DNA from: Trichinella spiralis
Taxonomy: Eukaryota > Nematoda > Enoplea > Trichinellida > Trichinellidae
NCBI GenBank assembly: GCA_000181795.3
Contig: CM012953.1
Span: 7,537,033-7,601,032, forward strand
DNA length: 64,000 nt
Reading direction: 5' to 3'
Positions 24,201 to 37,859 of the stretch are shown here, piece by piece. Below the pieces are notes generated by a model. The model saw only the letters and a list, made by a program, of their open reading frames with translations. It did no database searches and was not told where the DNA came from. The position numbers and the translations under genes were made by a program. Position 1 is the stretch's first letter. Each line of letters starts with the position of its first letter.

Positions 24201-27200
24201 AATGTATATACATATATGATTAATTTTGATACAATAATAAATATCAGAATAAGCACAGTATTCGAAAATTACAAATTATTCTTTTCTTCTTATTTTTAGA
24301 ATTTCCCAATCAACAAAATAATATTATATAAATGCAGAAAATAATGGAAGAAGTTTAAAGTGTTAAATGAAAGCTAATATTTAAAGAAAATAAAAATTGT
24401 AGAACAAAAATTCCTCGTCAAAATATCTCTGCACAACTGTTCCCCTCCTTCTTCCACTTTTATTCTCGTCCACATCCTCGAAATGATTGAAACTTTTGAA
24501 ACGTTGTCGTACGGTGAAATTAAATGAATAAATTGATAAAATATGCTAATAAACAAAGAAACATGCACAACAATTCTGTTATAAACTGAACTGAAAATCA
24601 ATAGCCGATTATAATAAATATTTCCTGACGTCGAGAGTGCAAAAGCTGGCCACACTGACTGAAAGCGGGCAATTTCATGCTTGATGGCTTTGGGATGAAA
24701 GCGGAAGTCGAGCACGGTCTGGCATTTTCTTTTCAACTTCACTCGACATATGATAATTGATTATCGGTGGGAACAAGCGTTGCTGTTGCTGTTGCTGTTG
24801 TTGTTGTTGTTGATGATGCTGACCACTGTCCAAATTGACCTACACAAGATGGTCGTCTACTTTTGCCTATTGTTCACCTCCAACCAGATCTCCTTTTTCC
24901 CCTACACATCTGGAAAATACTTTTCCCAACAGTGTATTCAAATCAGTTTGAGAAAATTATCAACTTGTCAACCTTTTATTCAATGTTGCTTTTGCAAACA
25001 AACAAACAAACATTTTCCCAGCAGATATAAATTATACGCATTTATATGTGTGTGTGTGTATGTCCATTTCTATCAAAACTGACTAAAGCATTCATAAATT
25101 CTTTGTTATTATTATTATTATTAATTCAAGTTTCACAACTAAAAAATACCGCAACCTCACAACAGCCTTCAATACAACCTTGCTAACACGTCGTCCAATT
25201 ATAGAAAATAATTAAAATTTTCAAAAACTTTCAAATTAAATCAATTTAAAAAGTCCAATTTTAACTCGCCTTATTATGTTTACATATTGGCTATTTTACG
25301 TTAATGTAAAAATTAAAACAATCGAATGCCAAAGTAGTGAGTAATTTTAAGCGAAGTTTTAAAGAAAAAACGCTAACATGAGAAAATTTTAGCAGATGAA
25401 AAAAGACTCGTTCAAAAACTGCGCGTTTCATTTTATAAAATGAATAATGATAATTTCTGCATGTTTAGTTGAAATTGATTATTCAATAAAAAAAATAACG
25501 AAAAACTTTGAATAAAAAACCACCTCCAACTGTGGAACTAATTTTTGTTCACCGTTTGTTAATTGTTTGACTAATACTTATGATTTCATGAGGAAATTTT
25601 AAACTTGAATCGATCATCATCAGCAGCAGTGCACATTGGGCACAGGGTTGAATTTCAAATTAAAAAGAAAAAAAAAGTAAATTATACAAATTGAATATTT
25701 CATTGTGAGCAATTTTTGCTGTAAAATAGTGATATTTTCGATTTCGAAATTTTTGTATATATATATTTTTTTTTTGAAATTATAAAGTAGTTGATGGGGG
25801 AAAATGTGAAGAAAACAACAACAACAACAACAACCTCAACCCTACTGTAGCAGTGTGGAATCAAGTTGAATTAAAATTGCCGAGCAGTATTACTACTGGG
25901 GTGGACAGATAGAATAACGAACGCTTTGAAATTTGTTTTCCAAATTCTGCAACCAAGCCAATCAAGCATGCTATACACAACTAGCATTATTCCAAGCATT
26001 CGGTTCAGGTCACACAAACACACACACGCATAAGCTCTCAACATATGCATATTAGCTTTATAGCGAAATTGTCTAGAATATTATGTCTCGTTTTCGAAAG
26101 TCGAACATTCGTACACGTACATACATACATACAATAGACAAACAAACGAAAGTTCTTCATGCTGAATAAACAGAACGAAAAGGACACACAAACGTGAACA
26201 ATTGAAAAGATATTGCAATCGTAAATATTAAAATGAAACAACTATCACTTCTAGTGTTCAGTTTAAAATTAAACAAAAAAAATGAAAATTATGCTTGAAT
26301 ATTGATTTGAATGAGAACATTACTTATCAAACAAATATCATGATTACCCTCCCTGTCAGTCACCGATGAAAATTACATTGTTTTACATTCGAATATTATT
26401 ACAATTAGTTTTATGAATATTAATAAATGAAAACAATTCCATTTTATTGCATATTTTTTTTCTTCTGCAAAATAAAAAAAGGAGTAACTCTTTGTCAAAG
26501 CGACACTGCTTGTTGAGACGTTAATCTATTATTTTCCACAAACAACAACAGCACCAATGTTAGCAGCAGTGATTATTTAACGGCAATATAGTAACAACCG
26601 ATAAGAAGAAGAAAAATTATGCATGCCTAGCCTAGCGCTGGCAGTAGTGATGATTTTCATCAAATCAACAATCGATAATATTCGAATCATGGAAATTTCT
26701 ATCAATCTATATATATATATATATGATATTTCTCATTCAAACGACACAAACTTTTGCATTGTTTATTACATTCTGCAGCAGCACCTCTAGTAAGCAACTA
26801 ACTTTGCATAAATAAGAAAATTTCAACTATACGTTATTATTATTATTATGGCTTATCAGTGATAATATGATGCAAATCAGCTTTTTGTTTGCTTTTGAAA
26901 TTGCAAACGTCACAATCTGTCACACAACAAGCCAAAGCCAAAACAACAACAGCATACTTTAACTTCTATGCAAATTGAAACAATCTCAGACAACCGATAC
27001 TTTAAAAAAATGGGTTCTTTTTTTTCTTTTTTATTTCTTTCAAGTATCCCGATGATTCGAACAAATTATTCCAATTTCAAACAACAATTATCATATTATT
27101 GTACTTTTACAACACGATAAAAATCTGACGTCACAAGTTGAAAAAAGAAAATTTTAAAAAAAATAATGTTGGCAAGTTGCCAAAAGGAAAAATTTTTCCC

Positions 27201-30200
27201 GCCGAAAAAAAGGGTCAATTTGAATGTTCGCCAGAACAGGCTGAAAGAGCGTCAAGCACACAGCTGCGAGGTCATTTGTGGCGCGCAACACGAGCGCTTT
27301 TGTTATCATTATTCATATTCATATTCATATATTCTCATTTAGACTGAAAAGAATCAATAAATTTGAACAAAAAAAATACAACAACTAAAATTATACATAT
27401 TTTTCGCCTGTTGCTCTGGGTGTGTGTGAATTTTAATAAAATTTAAAAATTTTAAATATCTTTTTTGTTTTTTTTGAATTTTTTTTCAATTGAATGAAAA
27501 AAATAGTAAAATTCTACCAAATTCTTGGAATAATTATAATAATTTTTTTTCTTCATAAATAACGATAATAATTTTTCTCTGTGGTGGTGTTAAATGAGAA
27601 TGAAAAAAAATGCGGGAAGAAATGAATCTCATCAATTCAATCATGGAAAATCAAATTTAAATTCAGAAAAAAAAATTATTCATCCAGACGTCGACGATGA
27701 GGAATTTTCAATAGCGCAGACGCGCAAAATTGATCACAATTTCCACTGCTAAAGCACAGCAGCAAAAGCAGCGGCAGCACATGCACACACACCACACACA
27801 CACACGCACAAATTAATCGATATTGTTTTGTCGACTAATTATTATCGTCAGATGCAACAACAACAACAACAACAACAACACCAACAATAAAATAATAATA
27901 ATAATAGTATGCCTCGTTATGCAAATTATAAAAATAATATATAATATCCCAACAAAAGATGAAAATTGAAAAATTTTTGCATACACGTACGCTGATTATC
28001 TCCCATCATACTCTGGACTAGCATTGATTCAAGGAAAAGGGACAACAAAACATTGATATTATTTTTCAAAAAAAAACCAACCAACAAACTTTCAACACTC
28101 TTGTTATTTCAAATGAAAATTTTAAACAACATAACTTTAAATAATTTGCATAAAAATTTCATCCTCACCCCAACATGCATAAAGTATAAATTATAATAAC
28201 AAAAGAAAAAAAATAAATGCTCGCTTACGATTTATTTCCGCTGGTCGATGGTAAGTTTGGGTTCGACGACGGCAAATCCTCAGATTCTAAAAAAAGCACA
28301 TATTTTAATCATTTCACTTATTCAGTATCCTCAAATAGATAAATGAATAATATTAACTACATATATATAAATATTATATTGTAAAAATAAAGCAAAACCG
28401 ATTTCACTTATTCAAAATTCATATTGCAGAATCTACAAGTGGATGTATTTTTTTTTCTTGTTTCTCATATTTGATTCCACGTGAAAAATGTGAAAGCAAA
28501 AACAATATTTTGCATCTATACGTATATTTTGTATCTGCACATACTAAGAGCAACTAGACACTTTCGCTTATTACAAGCAGACCTCGATTGTATTGTTTCT
28601 TACAGATACACATTTTTTGAAAAATCATTCACGTCAACAACAACAACAACAACAACAAGTAAAAAACGTCAACAATAACATAAACAACACAATGCATCTC
28701 TTGGCATCTGTTTGTTGATTCAAAGTAAAAAAAGAAAAGAAAACAAAAAAATAACAATAAACATAAAAATTAATATTCAACAGAATAATTTGAATAATAA
28801 AAAGTTTTTTATTGAAAAAAAAACTCTCGTAAAAGTGATCATAAAAAGAAGATAAAAAAAGTAACGACTGGCATTCAGTGGAAATTTGAAAAGTGAAACT
28901 TGTTGTTGCTGTTGTTGTTGTTGTGTTGTTCACAGACTTGCTTGCTATTATTATGAAAGCAAATGAAAATTCGTCTGTTTTGAAATAATATAAATTATTT
29001 TAAAATATAATAAAAGAAAGAATAAAAAATTCTTTACCCATCAACAATAAATAAATAAACAATTTTATAATAATATCATCTCAGTAAGAAAATAGGAAAA
29101 AAATATGTAAACAACAATTCCACTTCTGCTGCTTTCTCCCATCCTACTTACTACTACTTCTAATACCACAGACCAACAGTAGTAGTTTCAATGCACTTTT
29201 GAAAATTGCATTCAAAATCAATTTTCATCAACAACAAAAATATAATTATAATGCAAATGGAAAAAAATTATATATATGGTTCATTTTTCTAAAATTTACA
29301 AATATCACTACTGAATAATAACAGTAGTGATAATAAATATGAAATTCCATTGAACAAAAATTATCATTCATCTTGTCAAAATGTTTGTTGCACTGCATCA
29401 GAAACCAACTTGAACCACACACACACACACACACACACCGCAACAGTGCTGTGATCAATTAGCAGCAGCAACTAGCAATTGAGCAAATATGCTAGTTTTC
29501 ATTTTATTTCATATTCCAAGCTCAAATACAAAATCCAATGCAAAAATGAACAAAAAAGCATCAAAATCACTACCACCACCAACAGAATAAAAATACAATA
29601 TGGTGAAACCCCTCTCCCTCTCCCCCTCCCCCTCTTGCGCCGAACCAACTGCCCAAGCATGTTGTTGTCCAACAACTTTCCATCTCAATGCAAATAATAA
29701 TAATAATAATTTATAATTTTTTCAAAAAAATTATTAAGAATAAAAAAAATATCAGAAAAAAAACTTGCAAAGTATATTTACAAGATATAATACACTTTAG
29801 AAATGTTTCAAGATAATACGAGGTATGGTATTTTCGAAAAATTGATCAAGAGGTAACTAGAAGAAGAAAACTTTTTCCCATAGAACAAGCAAGTTTGAAA
29901 AAATGTAATTGAACGGTAAAAATTCAGTTGAAAAAATTGTTCAACTATTAAAAAAAGATTACACAAATTATAATTGCACGTTTAAAGTCCCAGACACTCC
30001 ACAATCCAAGTGGAGAAATGAGTAATGTTTGATTTGCAAGTTTATCGCCAATTACGTGTGCAGAAATTATACAGAAAAGATTTCCATTAAAAATATAAAA
30101 TTATCAAAAAATTTAAATTCTTATATCAGTAATAAAAATGAAATAAATTGATAAACACGCGGAGAACAGTAGTTGAGATGGGAAGAGAGAGAGGAAAAAA

Positions 30201-33200
30201 AATTCGCTCGGATGTATCTAATGTATATTTTCTTCTCGTTCCACTGGTGTTTGTGGGGAAATTTTGGAATTTTTAAATCATTTCATAAATTAAATTCAAC
30301 CGTGAATTTCCATGTTCAATAATTTACATGTAATATGGAAATAAAATTTGAAAAAGATGCAAAAATATCGTCGACAAATTAACATCATCGTCTGAGAGGT
30401 AAACGGTGAGTTTCATTTCGTCGCAGTTTGGAAGCTTAAAAAATGGTAATATTGCCAAAATTGTCAATGTTCTACAATTTTCCATACTGGCCAAGTATGG
30501 AAGTGTAAAAAAATTTTCAAATTTCGTCCACAGTCGAGCAGGGTGAGGAACAAAAGTTGGAAACGTAAATTCGAAAAGTTCCACCATTGAGTAAGTAGTG
30601 TTCAGTTTTTCGCCTGTCATTCCAACGCAAGTGGGTAAAATTATGTAAAAGTGGGCATCGATCGAAAGCCCGAACAATATTCTACAACACTAAACGAATC
30701 TCGCAGTCAGAAAAGTGACCAGTGACAAATTAGCGAAAGAAAAAGAAAAAAATAATATTCCAAAATCTCTTCGTCAACTTTTCTTTGACGGATATTTGGC
30801 CAATTTTTGAGTTTGAGAAAATTTCAAAAAAACCATCCTAACTAGACGATGGTCAGCTTTCGATGGAATGGTCAATCGGTCAGAAAGTCGGACAATTGGT
30901 CCACTGTAAAGGGAAAAGTATTGACGGAGAAACACAGCCGCTGGTGAATTTGAGCGTAATACACACGCGCGCTAGTAACAACAGCGTCCCCCGTCGACGA
31001 CGGCCTATTTAAACATCGAACGGGCGGCCTCCAATCATTTTGCTCGATTTCTGTTTAACGAATTGCTGCTGCTCGTCTCGGCGACAATTTTCACGTTCAT
31101 TTCAACTTTTTCCTCTGCATAAGTTGGAGCACAAAAATTTTGTCTCCTCTCACTCTTTGTATATATATATATATATATATTTGAGTGGGTGTGATGTCTT
31201 CTCCTAACGTCGCTGCCTCTGCTACCTCGAATCCCGTTGCCGCGCCCAATGCGCAAAAAAAATCCCGAGCACCAAAAAAGCCGAAAACGGCAAGCAACCA
31301 TCCGGCTTACACCGAGATGATTGTCACCGCTTTGAAAACGTTGAAAGATCACCACGGCTCTAGTCGCCAAGGTCTACTTAAATACATTATGGCCCATTAC
31401 AACGTCGGTAGCGACGCGAAAATGGTCAACGCGCACATGAAAATGGCTTTGAAACGAGGCTTGAAATCCGGAGCAATCAAACTTGCCAAAGGTACTGGTG
31501 CATCTGGACGTTTCCGCGTCGGTGAAACCAAACCGGCAGTGGTGAAAAAGCCCAAAAAGGCCAGCACTACGGTCAAGAAGACGGTAAAGAAGTCGACGAA
31601 AAAACAAACAGCCGGCGCATCGTCCGCAAGTACGAAGGTGAAAGCGAAAAATCCCAAAAAACCCAAGTCCGCTTCAACGACAACCGCCGCCGCCGCATCA
31701 GCGAAGAAAACCAAAGCAGCCGCCAAACCGAAAAAGGTGAAAGCTACTGCTGCTACCGCTACCTCCAAGAAGCCCAAAGCTAGCAAGCCTAAAGTGGCCA
31801 AGCCGAAGAAACCGTCCACGCCGAAAACGAAGAAACCTACTCAAAAGAAAGCTTGAAAAGTTGTTTTCTCTCTCTCTCTTCTTACTTTCTCTCTTTCTCT
31901 CTCTCGCTCTTTTTATACTATCTCGTTTTACATTGTCATTATTATTATTATATCATGTTATTACCCTTGTGTCGCCCATTCTTAATGAGTGTTTTTTGTT
32001 TTACTTTAAATTTGATGCTTGCTGCTGCTGTACAGATGAAAAATGTTGCTTAGATTAAAAAAAGTTTGAACTATATTATGTGTAATTTTCGTTTCTTTTT
32101 TTATCGATTGATGAAATGACACATGCTTTTATACGTTGGCTCTCTCTGTTCAATTGACCGCCTCAGTCAACAATACCGGTCCTACTTACTGTTACAGTAT
32201 GACATGTCGATGTCGGTGACAAGTGTGCGTAATATGAATGCCTTGCAGGCGTATTTGGCAGCTAGACGACGCGCATTCGGAGCCGTAACGCAGTCGCTGC
32301 AGATTGGTTTCAATGCAAATAGTACTTTCATCTTTTCTCCTGTGAAAACAACAACAATTTTATATTAATAATGATGTACTAATTTTGTCCACTGACCATC
32401 CACATTGTTTACGTCGTTTAACAATTCAATGCGAATTGGGATGTCGAAATTTTGACAACAAAGCCAACCGCTGCCGGTGAGCAGCGCACGTATTGTCGAC
32501 ATTGTACTAACCACGTTCGCTGGATACTTTTTCAACAGACGCCTGACGTTCGGATCTTTGTGTATGAAAACCTGAAATTTCATCAAACATTTTACACAAT
32601 TTTCAAATTGCCATCCCCGACTGCTGTGGTGGACTTTTGTCGAACGCTCCGTTGGCGGGTATTTTTCAACAACTGATTCAAAATCTCCGAAACGAATTCC
32701 AGCCTGACGATGCAGATCCGGCTTGTGAAATTCAAAAACACTGCCCTAAGTAATACAGACAATGAGGTATATATTTTGGAATTTATTTTTAAAAAATCGA
32801 TCAAAAATGTCTCATTTTGAATCAAATTTCAATATTATTTTGCTTCTTTTGTTTGTTTGTTTGTTTTTTTCAAAAATATCTATTGAAAATTTATACAACA
32901 AATTTCACCACTGTCCGTGAATAGTTTTGTTTGTTTATTTTTCAACTTCTTCATCGAACTTTGAACGTTTGGCGCGTTGTTTTTCGCAAAAATTGACAAC
33001 AGACGAGCCGTTCGACAAAACAACGCGTCCATTATTAATCAAATTCCGTAGAATTACACATAAGTTGTCAAGGAGAGAAAGAAAAATTTTTTTTGCTAAA
33101 TTTAATTTTCTAAATTTTTGTAAATTTATAAATTATACACCAATTATGTGAATTATACGTGAATATGTAAAAGTATTCGGCTGAACAAATTTTTTGAAAA

Positions 33201-33851
33201 AGAAAAAAATTCGAGAGTTAAAAAAAGTATTCTGATTTTCAGGTACAATTTGATGAATAGAATGAAAACGTTGAAAAATGATTGAAAAAAAATTACCTTT
33301 GACCATTTCAACATTAGAAAAATTGTGAAATAAAAAAATTTATTTAATATAAATTATTTTATTTTATTTTTGAATACATTTAACAAAAGTTGACTTACTG
33401 TTTTCAACAGCAACTGCTTGAATTCCATAAAAGCGTGGTCGTTTGAAGAATCCTTCTTCAACGATCCCGCGTTTTCGAACCATTCTGGTATCAGTTCACA
33501 AGTGCGCAAAATTCTGTTCAAAATGCAATCCTAAATTTGGAAAAAAAATTTTTTTTTTGCTTAACATTTAAAAATTCAAATTAATTTCGATAATTCGATT
33601 GAAGCAAAGGAAAAATAGAGGAAATTTACATTTCATTTACAAATTAAAATTCACATTAAGAAAATGAATAACCGATTGATCGCGTTGACAGGTTATCCAA
33701 TTACAACATACCGTTGTGTATTTCAAAATGGCGAACGGCAATTTTGAATAGCGATCTTTTACATTTGATAAAGTATGATTTCGAACAAATTCATTGAATT
33801 TGACATATTCTTCGGCTAGAGAAGCTTTCACATTCTACAAAACAAAAAGAA

Positions 33852-33887
<36 letters not shown>

Positions 33888-36800
33888 TGGGAAAATTAAA
33901 GCAGAAAAAAAGTGACTACTTACATTGAGGTTGGTTTTGTCATTTTTGAAATTGAATCGATTTTTCAAAGAATAAGTGACATTCATGGCAATGTAAATCT
34001 GATGCTGCCGCTTGCTCAGTATCGACAAATGTTGACCATAAGACACGTCCGGCAAATAGGCAAGGGAATCTTTTGGAATTTGTTCATAATTAACAGCGAA
34101 TTTTGCCCGATTCTTTTTTCTCACATTGGTTTTTTTTAATAATTTCATTTTTCCACCTCTGAATTGAAAAGTGAAAAAATATTTAAATTAATTTTTGTAT
34201 TTCAATTGTCACGCAAACCGATTCGAAAAGTTCGAACATAAATATAAACCCCATTGTACATTACTGCTCGATATGAATGGATGATTTGTATAATTATTGT
34301 TGCATTTCTTTTGCAATGTTATGTATGCTATTTGAATACAAGCATGCAAATTACAACAATTAATGTAAGTTTTGATATGAAAAGAATAATAATCCCATTT
34401 TTTCAACAGTTGTTGTCAAAGTATATTCCGAGAAGACAAAAAAACGGAATGGGGGGGGGGGAGGGAAGAAAGAGAGAAGCAATTTTTAGCTCCCAGTCAC
34501 AACTGGTCTGTAATCTTTGCAATTTATGAACTGTAAACTGCAAACTGTGCAAAACTGACAATCAGAATATTATAAATTTGCTCTGGGGGTCATGTCGGTG
34601 AAAAACAAGGTCGATCAAAGGTACATTCAAATATATCCCAGAGTTTTCGATGAGATTATCTTAAATCTGGTCTGGAATAATAATTCAAATCTGACACTGC
34701 AAATAAGATGTTGAAATGAAATTGAAACTGTATTTTTTTTAATGTACGTCACCAGGTCAGATTTGAAAAAATGAAATGAAAACCAAAAAAGAAAAAAAAA
34801 TCTCCAATCAATAGCGAAAGTTCTATTTTACAATGGATTCCACTTACTTGTTGTTGTTTTGTTGATTTTTAATTAAAATTGTGCTTTTCGTCGGCTTTTG
34901 GTCGCTTTTTTCAACAACTTGTTCAGCTTTCTCCAGTCCATCAGGACCGAAAACTGCAAACCAATGTTCGACATGGTGCTTATAACACCGGGTTGGACTG
35001 ACTTGAAAATCTTCCACATTCAACGTACTAATAAATAAATAAATTTAATTCAGAAAAAATGAAATTATTTAAAAAAGAAAAACAAAACACTCACACATTG
35101 TGAAATCCATCTCCTGATAATGTGTTTTTTCTATAATAAAGAAAAAAGAATTAATTTGAAAAAGAAAATTGTTCATTATTATTAACAGAGATATTGATCG
35201 GTTAATTAATTAATTAATGAATTAATTGTGAGTTGATTGGTTGATAAAAAAATAATAATGTTGCCACAAAATGAGAAATTTGAATTTTAAATAAAATAGA
35301 ATATGCATTTTTTTAAATAAATTAATCACGAGAATATATTTTAAATTTGATTTGAATACAAGTTATGTTGTATGCAAAATTGCAGTAGAAGAGTGAAATT
35401 TAAAGAAAAAAATTAATTTTTTTTTGCAAATATGATTTTTTTAATGTTGGCTTTTTGCAACGTTGTTATTTTTGTTGTTGTTGGTAGTGGTGGTGGTGGT
35501 GGTGGTGTGATTGATCACCAATTGGAAACTGGTAGGAAAATTTTTGCCATACATAATATAAGAGAAGGGAGAAATCATATAATGAGCAACGAGAAAAGAG
35601 GTGAAAAATGATCCCATAATGACGACAACGGCCAATTTCCCCCCCAAACTGATCCAAGAAGAACCAGTTCAGTTGGTCGAGTTACCATCATCACAGCACA
35701 CTGTATTGTCGATGCCAACACGTCAAATGTCGCATCAAGTCTGCACAGTAGCCGTTGCAGCTATTCGTTGCTGTACGTATACATAAATATATGTATGTAT
35801 AAATTATATATATATATAGCACAAATCTGGCCTCGTTTCAGTCAAAACTACCGACGACGACACACAATTTTCCCGCAAAAGACACTTTTTCATTCAAATC
35901 ATTGCCGTTTGCCAACAAATGCAACATACAACTGACCGTATGTAGTCCTCTTATCGATGTTTCAACGTAAAAATTCACTCATTCACTTTCACTCTCATTC
36001 TGACATTCCATACATAACACATTCACAACACCAATGCACGCTTATAACATATAAATATAAATATGCACGTACATACACCACCGATGCATACTGTATTCTA
36101 TATATTGCGTGGAATTATTTTTAGCAAAAATATACAACATATACATGCGTAGGTGTTGTTGAAGAAAATATCATCTTTTTCATCTTCAGCTTCTTTTTTT
36201 TCTTCTGCTGCCTATTTATCATATATTTATTTCATCGTCACCATCATCATCATCATCATCACTATTACTACTATTCATTCACCTGATTTTCGACAACGAC
36301 GAATAAATTCTTTATTCCACAAAACTCTCGATTTGTCTGTCTGTTTCTACTGTCGTACGTCAATGTGGATCATTTTCACATTTCAACGTTTGAGCTGATA
36401 GGTGCGCTTCTGGTCCATGCGGAATTCAAGTCATGACTAGATGCTCACTTATCACCTCAAGCGGCTCATTTTCACCATCACATCGAAAATCAATTCTAAT
36501 TTTTTTTCTTTCGACAAGGTAAACAAAAACAAATAAATTTACAATTAACAATCATTATACTGTAATTTTTAATTTAATTTAAAACATTTTCTTTCATTTC
36601 TTCTTTCTCTTCATTTTATCAATGATACGAAAGAAAAAACAATCGACTACAACAATAATTAAACTGAGCTGTTTGTTTCAAAACCATTTCTGACCAACGC
36701 TGCGCATATTCTATACGTATAGAAAATTGGGAATTTAAAATTAGGTTACCGTGAAGGTCAACAATTTCAAATCTTGTCTCTTATAACTAACTTTTTATAC

Positions 36801-37859
36801 TTAACAATTGATACAACAACAACATTATGATTATTAATCACATTTTCCAGATTTTATTCTTTTTTTCCAAATAAAATTTATATCATTTTAAATATAATTG
36901 AATTTTTCCTCGTTCGTTAAGTACGCTTTTGTCAAAGTGAACTACTTTGTTCGAAATTCAAATGAAAAATTCATTTATTGACATCCTACAGGCTGATCGA
37001 CAAAATCAAAATTAATCACTCCTTATGAAAAATACTTTTGAACACTAGTTCCATTCACCGGGTAATTAATCTTCACCTTTCCAACGCTTCGAGCCAATTT
37101 TTCGCACACAATAACTACCAACCACTTGATGTTATTCATTTATTTATTCATTCATACTTGCATTTTATAAAATTAAAAAAAATAAACAAAGAAATAATAT
37201 TCATAATCCACCAAAATGGATCGACAAATTAATCATTTTACGCATTTCCACTACTGATGTCGTCGATAAAATGTCTCTATAATTGCTGGCCAAATTGAAT
37301 TTTATGAGTAAAAAAAACTTGCAAAAATTTTCACTTGATCTACGAAAAAGAATAATTTCTTTAAAGAGAAAAATTTATACTTCGCATATGAAATAAAATT
37401 CAACACATGCATTCTCGTAATTGACATGAATTTTCCAACTAAATTCATTTAATCTTTTATTAAAATTTTAATTTTTAGGTAAAAATAAACACGACAACAT
37501 ATTCATAATTTTCAAAATCTAACCATACTGTAACTGAAAATTCGTACTTAATTTTCAAAAAACTGAAAATAGGGAAAATGATAAAATGAAACTTGTCATG
37601 CTTACGTTTCGGTTTCTTCTCCTTTCGACTCTTCTTGTTCTTCATTTAACACATTTTCACCCGTGTCTTCACTCAATGGGGCAGGGCATTCAGTATTGAC
37701 AGAAACTTCGGCACTGTTAACATCGGAAGGTTCATCAATTTGTAAACTGTCCTCCAGATCGTCATCTAAACAGATACTCAAAATGAAACTAAACCTGCAG
37801 TCATAATAACAATTCGAATTATAATTATCTATCACTAAATTTTGAAAAGATCGTTTCAT
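21283..37859 (-). CDS. ice2: little elongation complex subunit 2 (ICE2/NARG2)
   Basis: ICE2 is part of the little elongation complex, which supports RNA polymerase II transcription of snRNA genes. Fourteen exons join in phase to 2157 nt, 718 aa: 37606-37859, 35095-35130, 34848-35027, 33924-34158, 33712-33834, 33399-33530, 32397-32745, 32190-32339, 28229-28286, 22084-22208, 21727-22014, 21571-21658, 21462-21512, 21283-21370. The N-terminus is acidic. A middle block (HKDPNVRRLLKKYPANVVST, then NFDIPIRIELL) aligns with the ICE2 segment having KDPN and the WEIPV strand. A low-complexity linker (KKGAKKPKLNDIFSEMLQN) precedes the NARG2 C-terminal domain at about residues 548-718: YNLWKLGSLNLIIRS, VEFQPCHGAEKLSIEEL, LYRVLKRLS, EGWYILRYNS. 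The first exon is least sure: an acceptor-like tctgtttag at 37766 could mark a true upstream exon, although the frame stays open to ATG 37859. Shorter than the human protein (about 980 aa), mainly in the linker. Intron 8 contains histone H1 on the other strand. Confidence 0.87.
22209..28228. other. large ICE2 intron (intron 9)
   Basis: AT-rich intron of 6.0 kb. It is full of short CAA/TTG, AAT and CA microsatellites. No nested gene is supported. A 24-codon minus frame near 24742 (MSSEVEKKMPDRARL) lacks usable splice sites. Confidence 0.55.
29416..29439. repeat. (CA)n microsatellite
   Basis: Uninterrupted CA dinucleotide run inside the ICE2 intron that also hosts histone H1. Confidence 0.85.
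30995..31193 (+). promoter_or_regulatory. histone H1 promoter and 5' UTR
   Basis: A GC-richer patch carries a TATA-like TATTTAAA at 31006-31013 and a CCAATCA at 31031, followed about 150 bases later by the H1 ATG. A (TA)n run at about 31159-31180 lies in the presumed 5' UTR. The whole unit is inside an ICE2 intron, on the opposite strand. Confidence 0.5.
31194..31856 (+). CDS. linker histone H1
   Basis: Binds linker DNA at the nucleosome entry/exit site and compacts chromatin. A single exon of 663 nt, 220 aa. A short Ala/Pro/Ser tail (MSSPNVAASATSNPV) is followed by the winged-helix globular domain at about residues 35-110 (HPAYTEMIVTALKTL, SSRQGLLKYIMAHY, ALKRGLKSGAIKLAKGTGAS, GRFRV). The C-terminal tail of about 110 residues is almost only Lys, Ala, Pro, Thr and Ser. 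An upstream GTG in frame is not used as start. Coding GC is far above the flanks. No histone 3' stem-loop was seen in the 200 bases after the stop and no clear AATAAA, so the 3'-end type is unresolved. The gene lies alone, not in a core-histone cluster, inside an ICE2 intron in antisense orientation. Confidence 0.95.
   Translation: MSSPNVAASATSNPVAAPNAQKKSRAPKKPKTASNHPAYTEMIVTALKTLKDHHGSSRQGLLKYIMAHYNVGSDAKMVNAHMKMALKRGLKSGAIKLAKGTGASGRFRVGETKPAVVKKPKKASTTVKKTVKKSTKKQTAGASSASTKVKAKNPKKPKSASTTTAAAASAKKTKAAAKPKKVKATAATATSKKPKASKPKVAKPKKPSTPKTKKPTQKKA
31857..32189. other. H1 3' flank within the ICE2 intron
   Basis: Begins with a CT-rich tract (31866-31912), then AT-rich DNA up to the next ICE2 exon at 32190. 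No stem-loop or gene was seen. Confidence 0.4.
33847..33889. repeat. (TA)n microsatellite in an ICE2 intron
   Basis: An alternating TA tract, with one GTATATA interruption, immediately upstream (in the sense of ICE2) of the exon at 33712-33834. Confidence 0.8.
35619..35937 (+). CDS. candidate two-exon gene fragment nested in ICE2 intron 1
   Basis: Weak candidate. Exon 35619-35772 (MTTTANFPPKLIQEEP ... SHQVCTVAVAAIRC) ends at gtacgt. Exon 35842-35937 begins after a good acceptor (cgtttcag), keeps frame (KTTDDDTQFSRKRHFFIQII) and ends at another donor (gtatgt). GC is higher than in the surrounding intron and both halves stay open across the splice. No continuation or stop exon was found downstream, and I recognise no family. 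It lies antisense to ICE2 between its exons 1 and 2. Confidence 0.3.

Noticed and set aside
24670-24742. Short minus-strand frame MSSEVEKKMPDRARL as an extra ICE2 exon
   Set aside because: No acceptor or donor in a phase that fits, and the flanking ICE2 exons already join in frame without it.
30324-30677. 117-codon open frame on the minus strand
   Set aside because: No recognisable domain and no splice support. Several frames of this length are expected by chance in 64 kb of AT-rich DNA.
31397-31819. 140-codon minus-strand frame opposite histone H1
   Set aside because: Antisense shadow of a Lys/Ala-rich tail, giving Phe/Leu/Ala runs.
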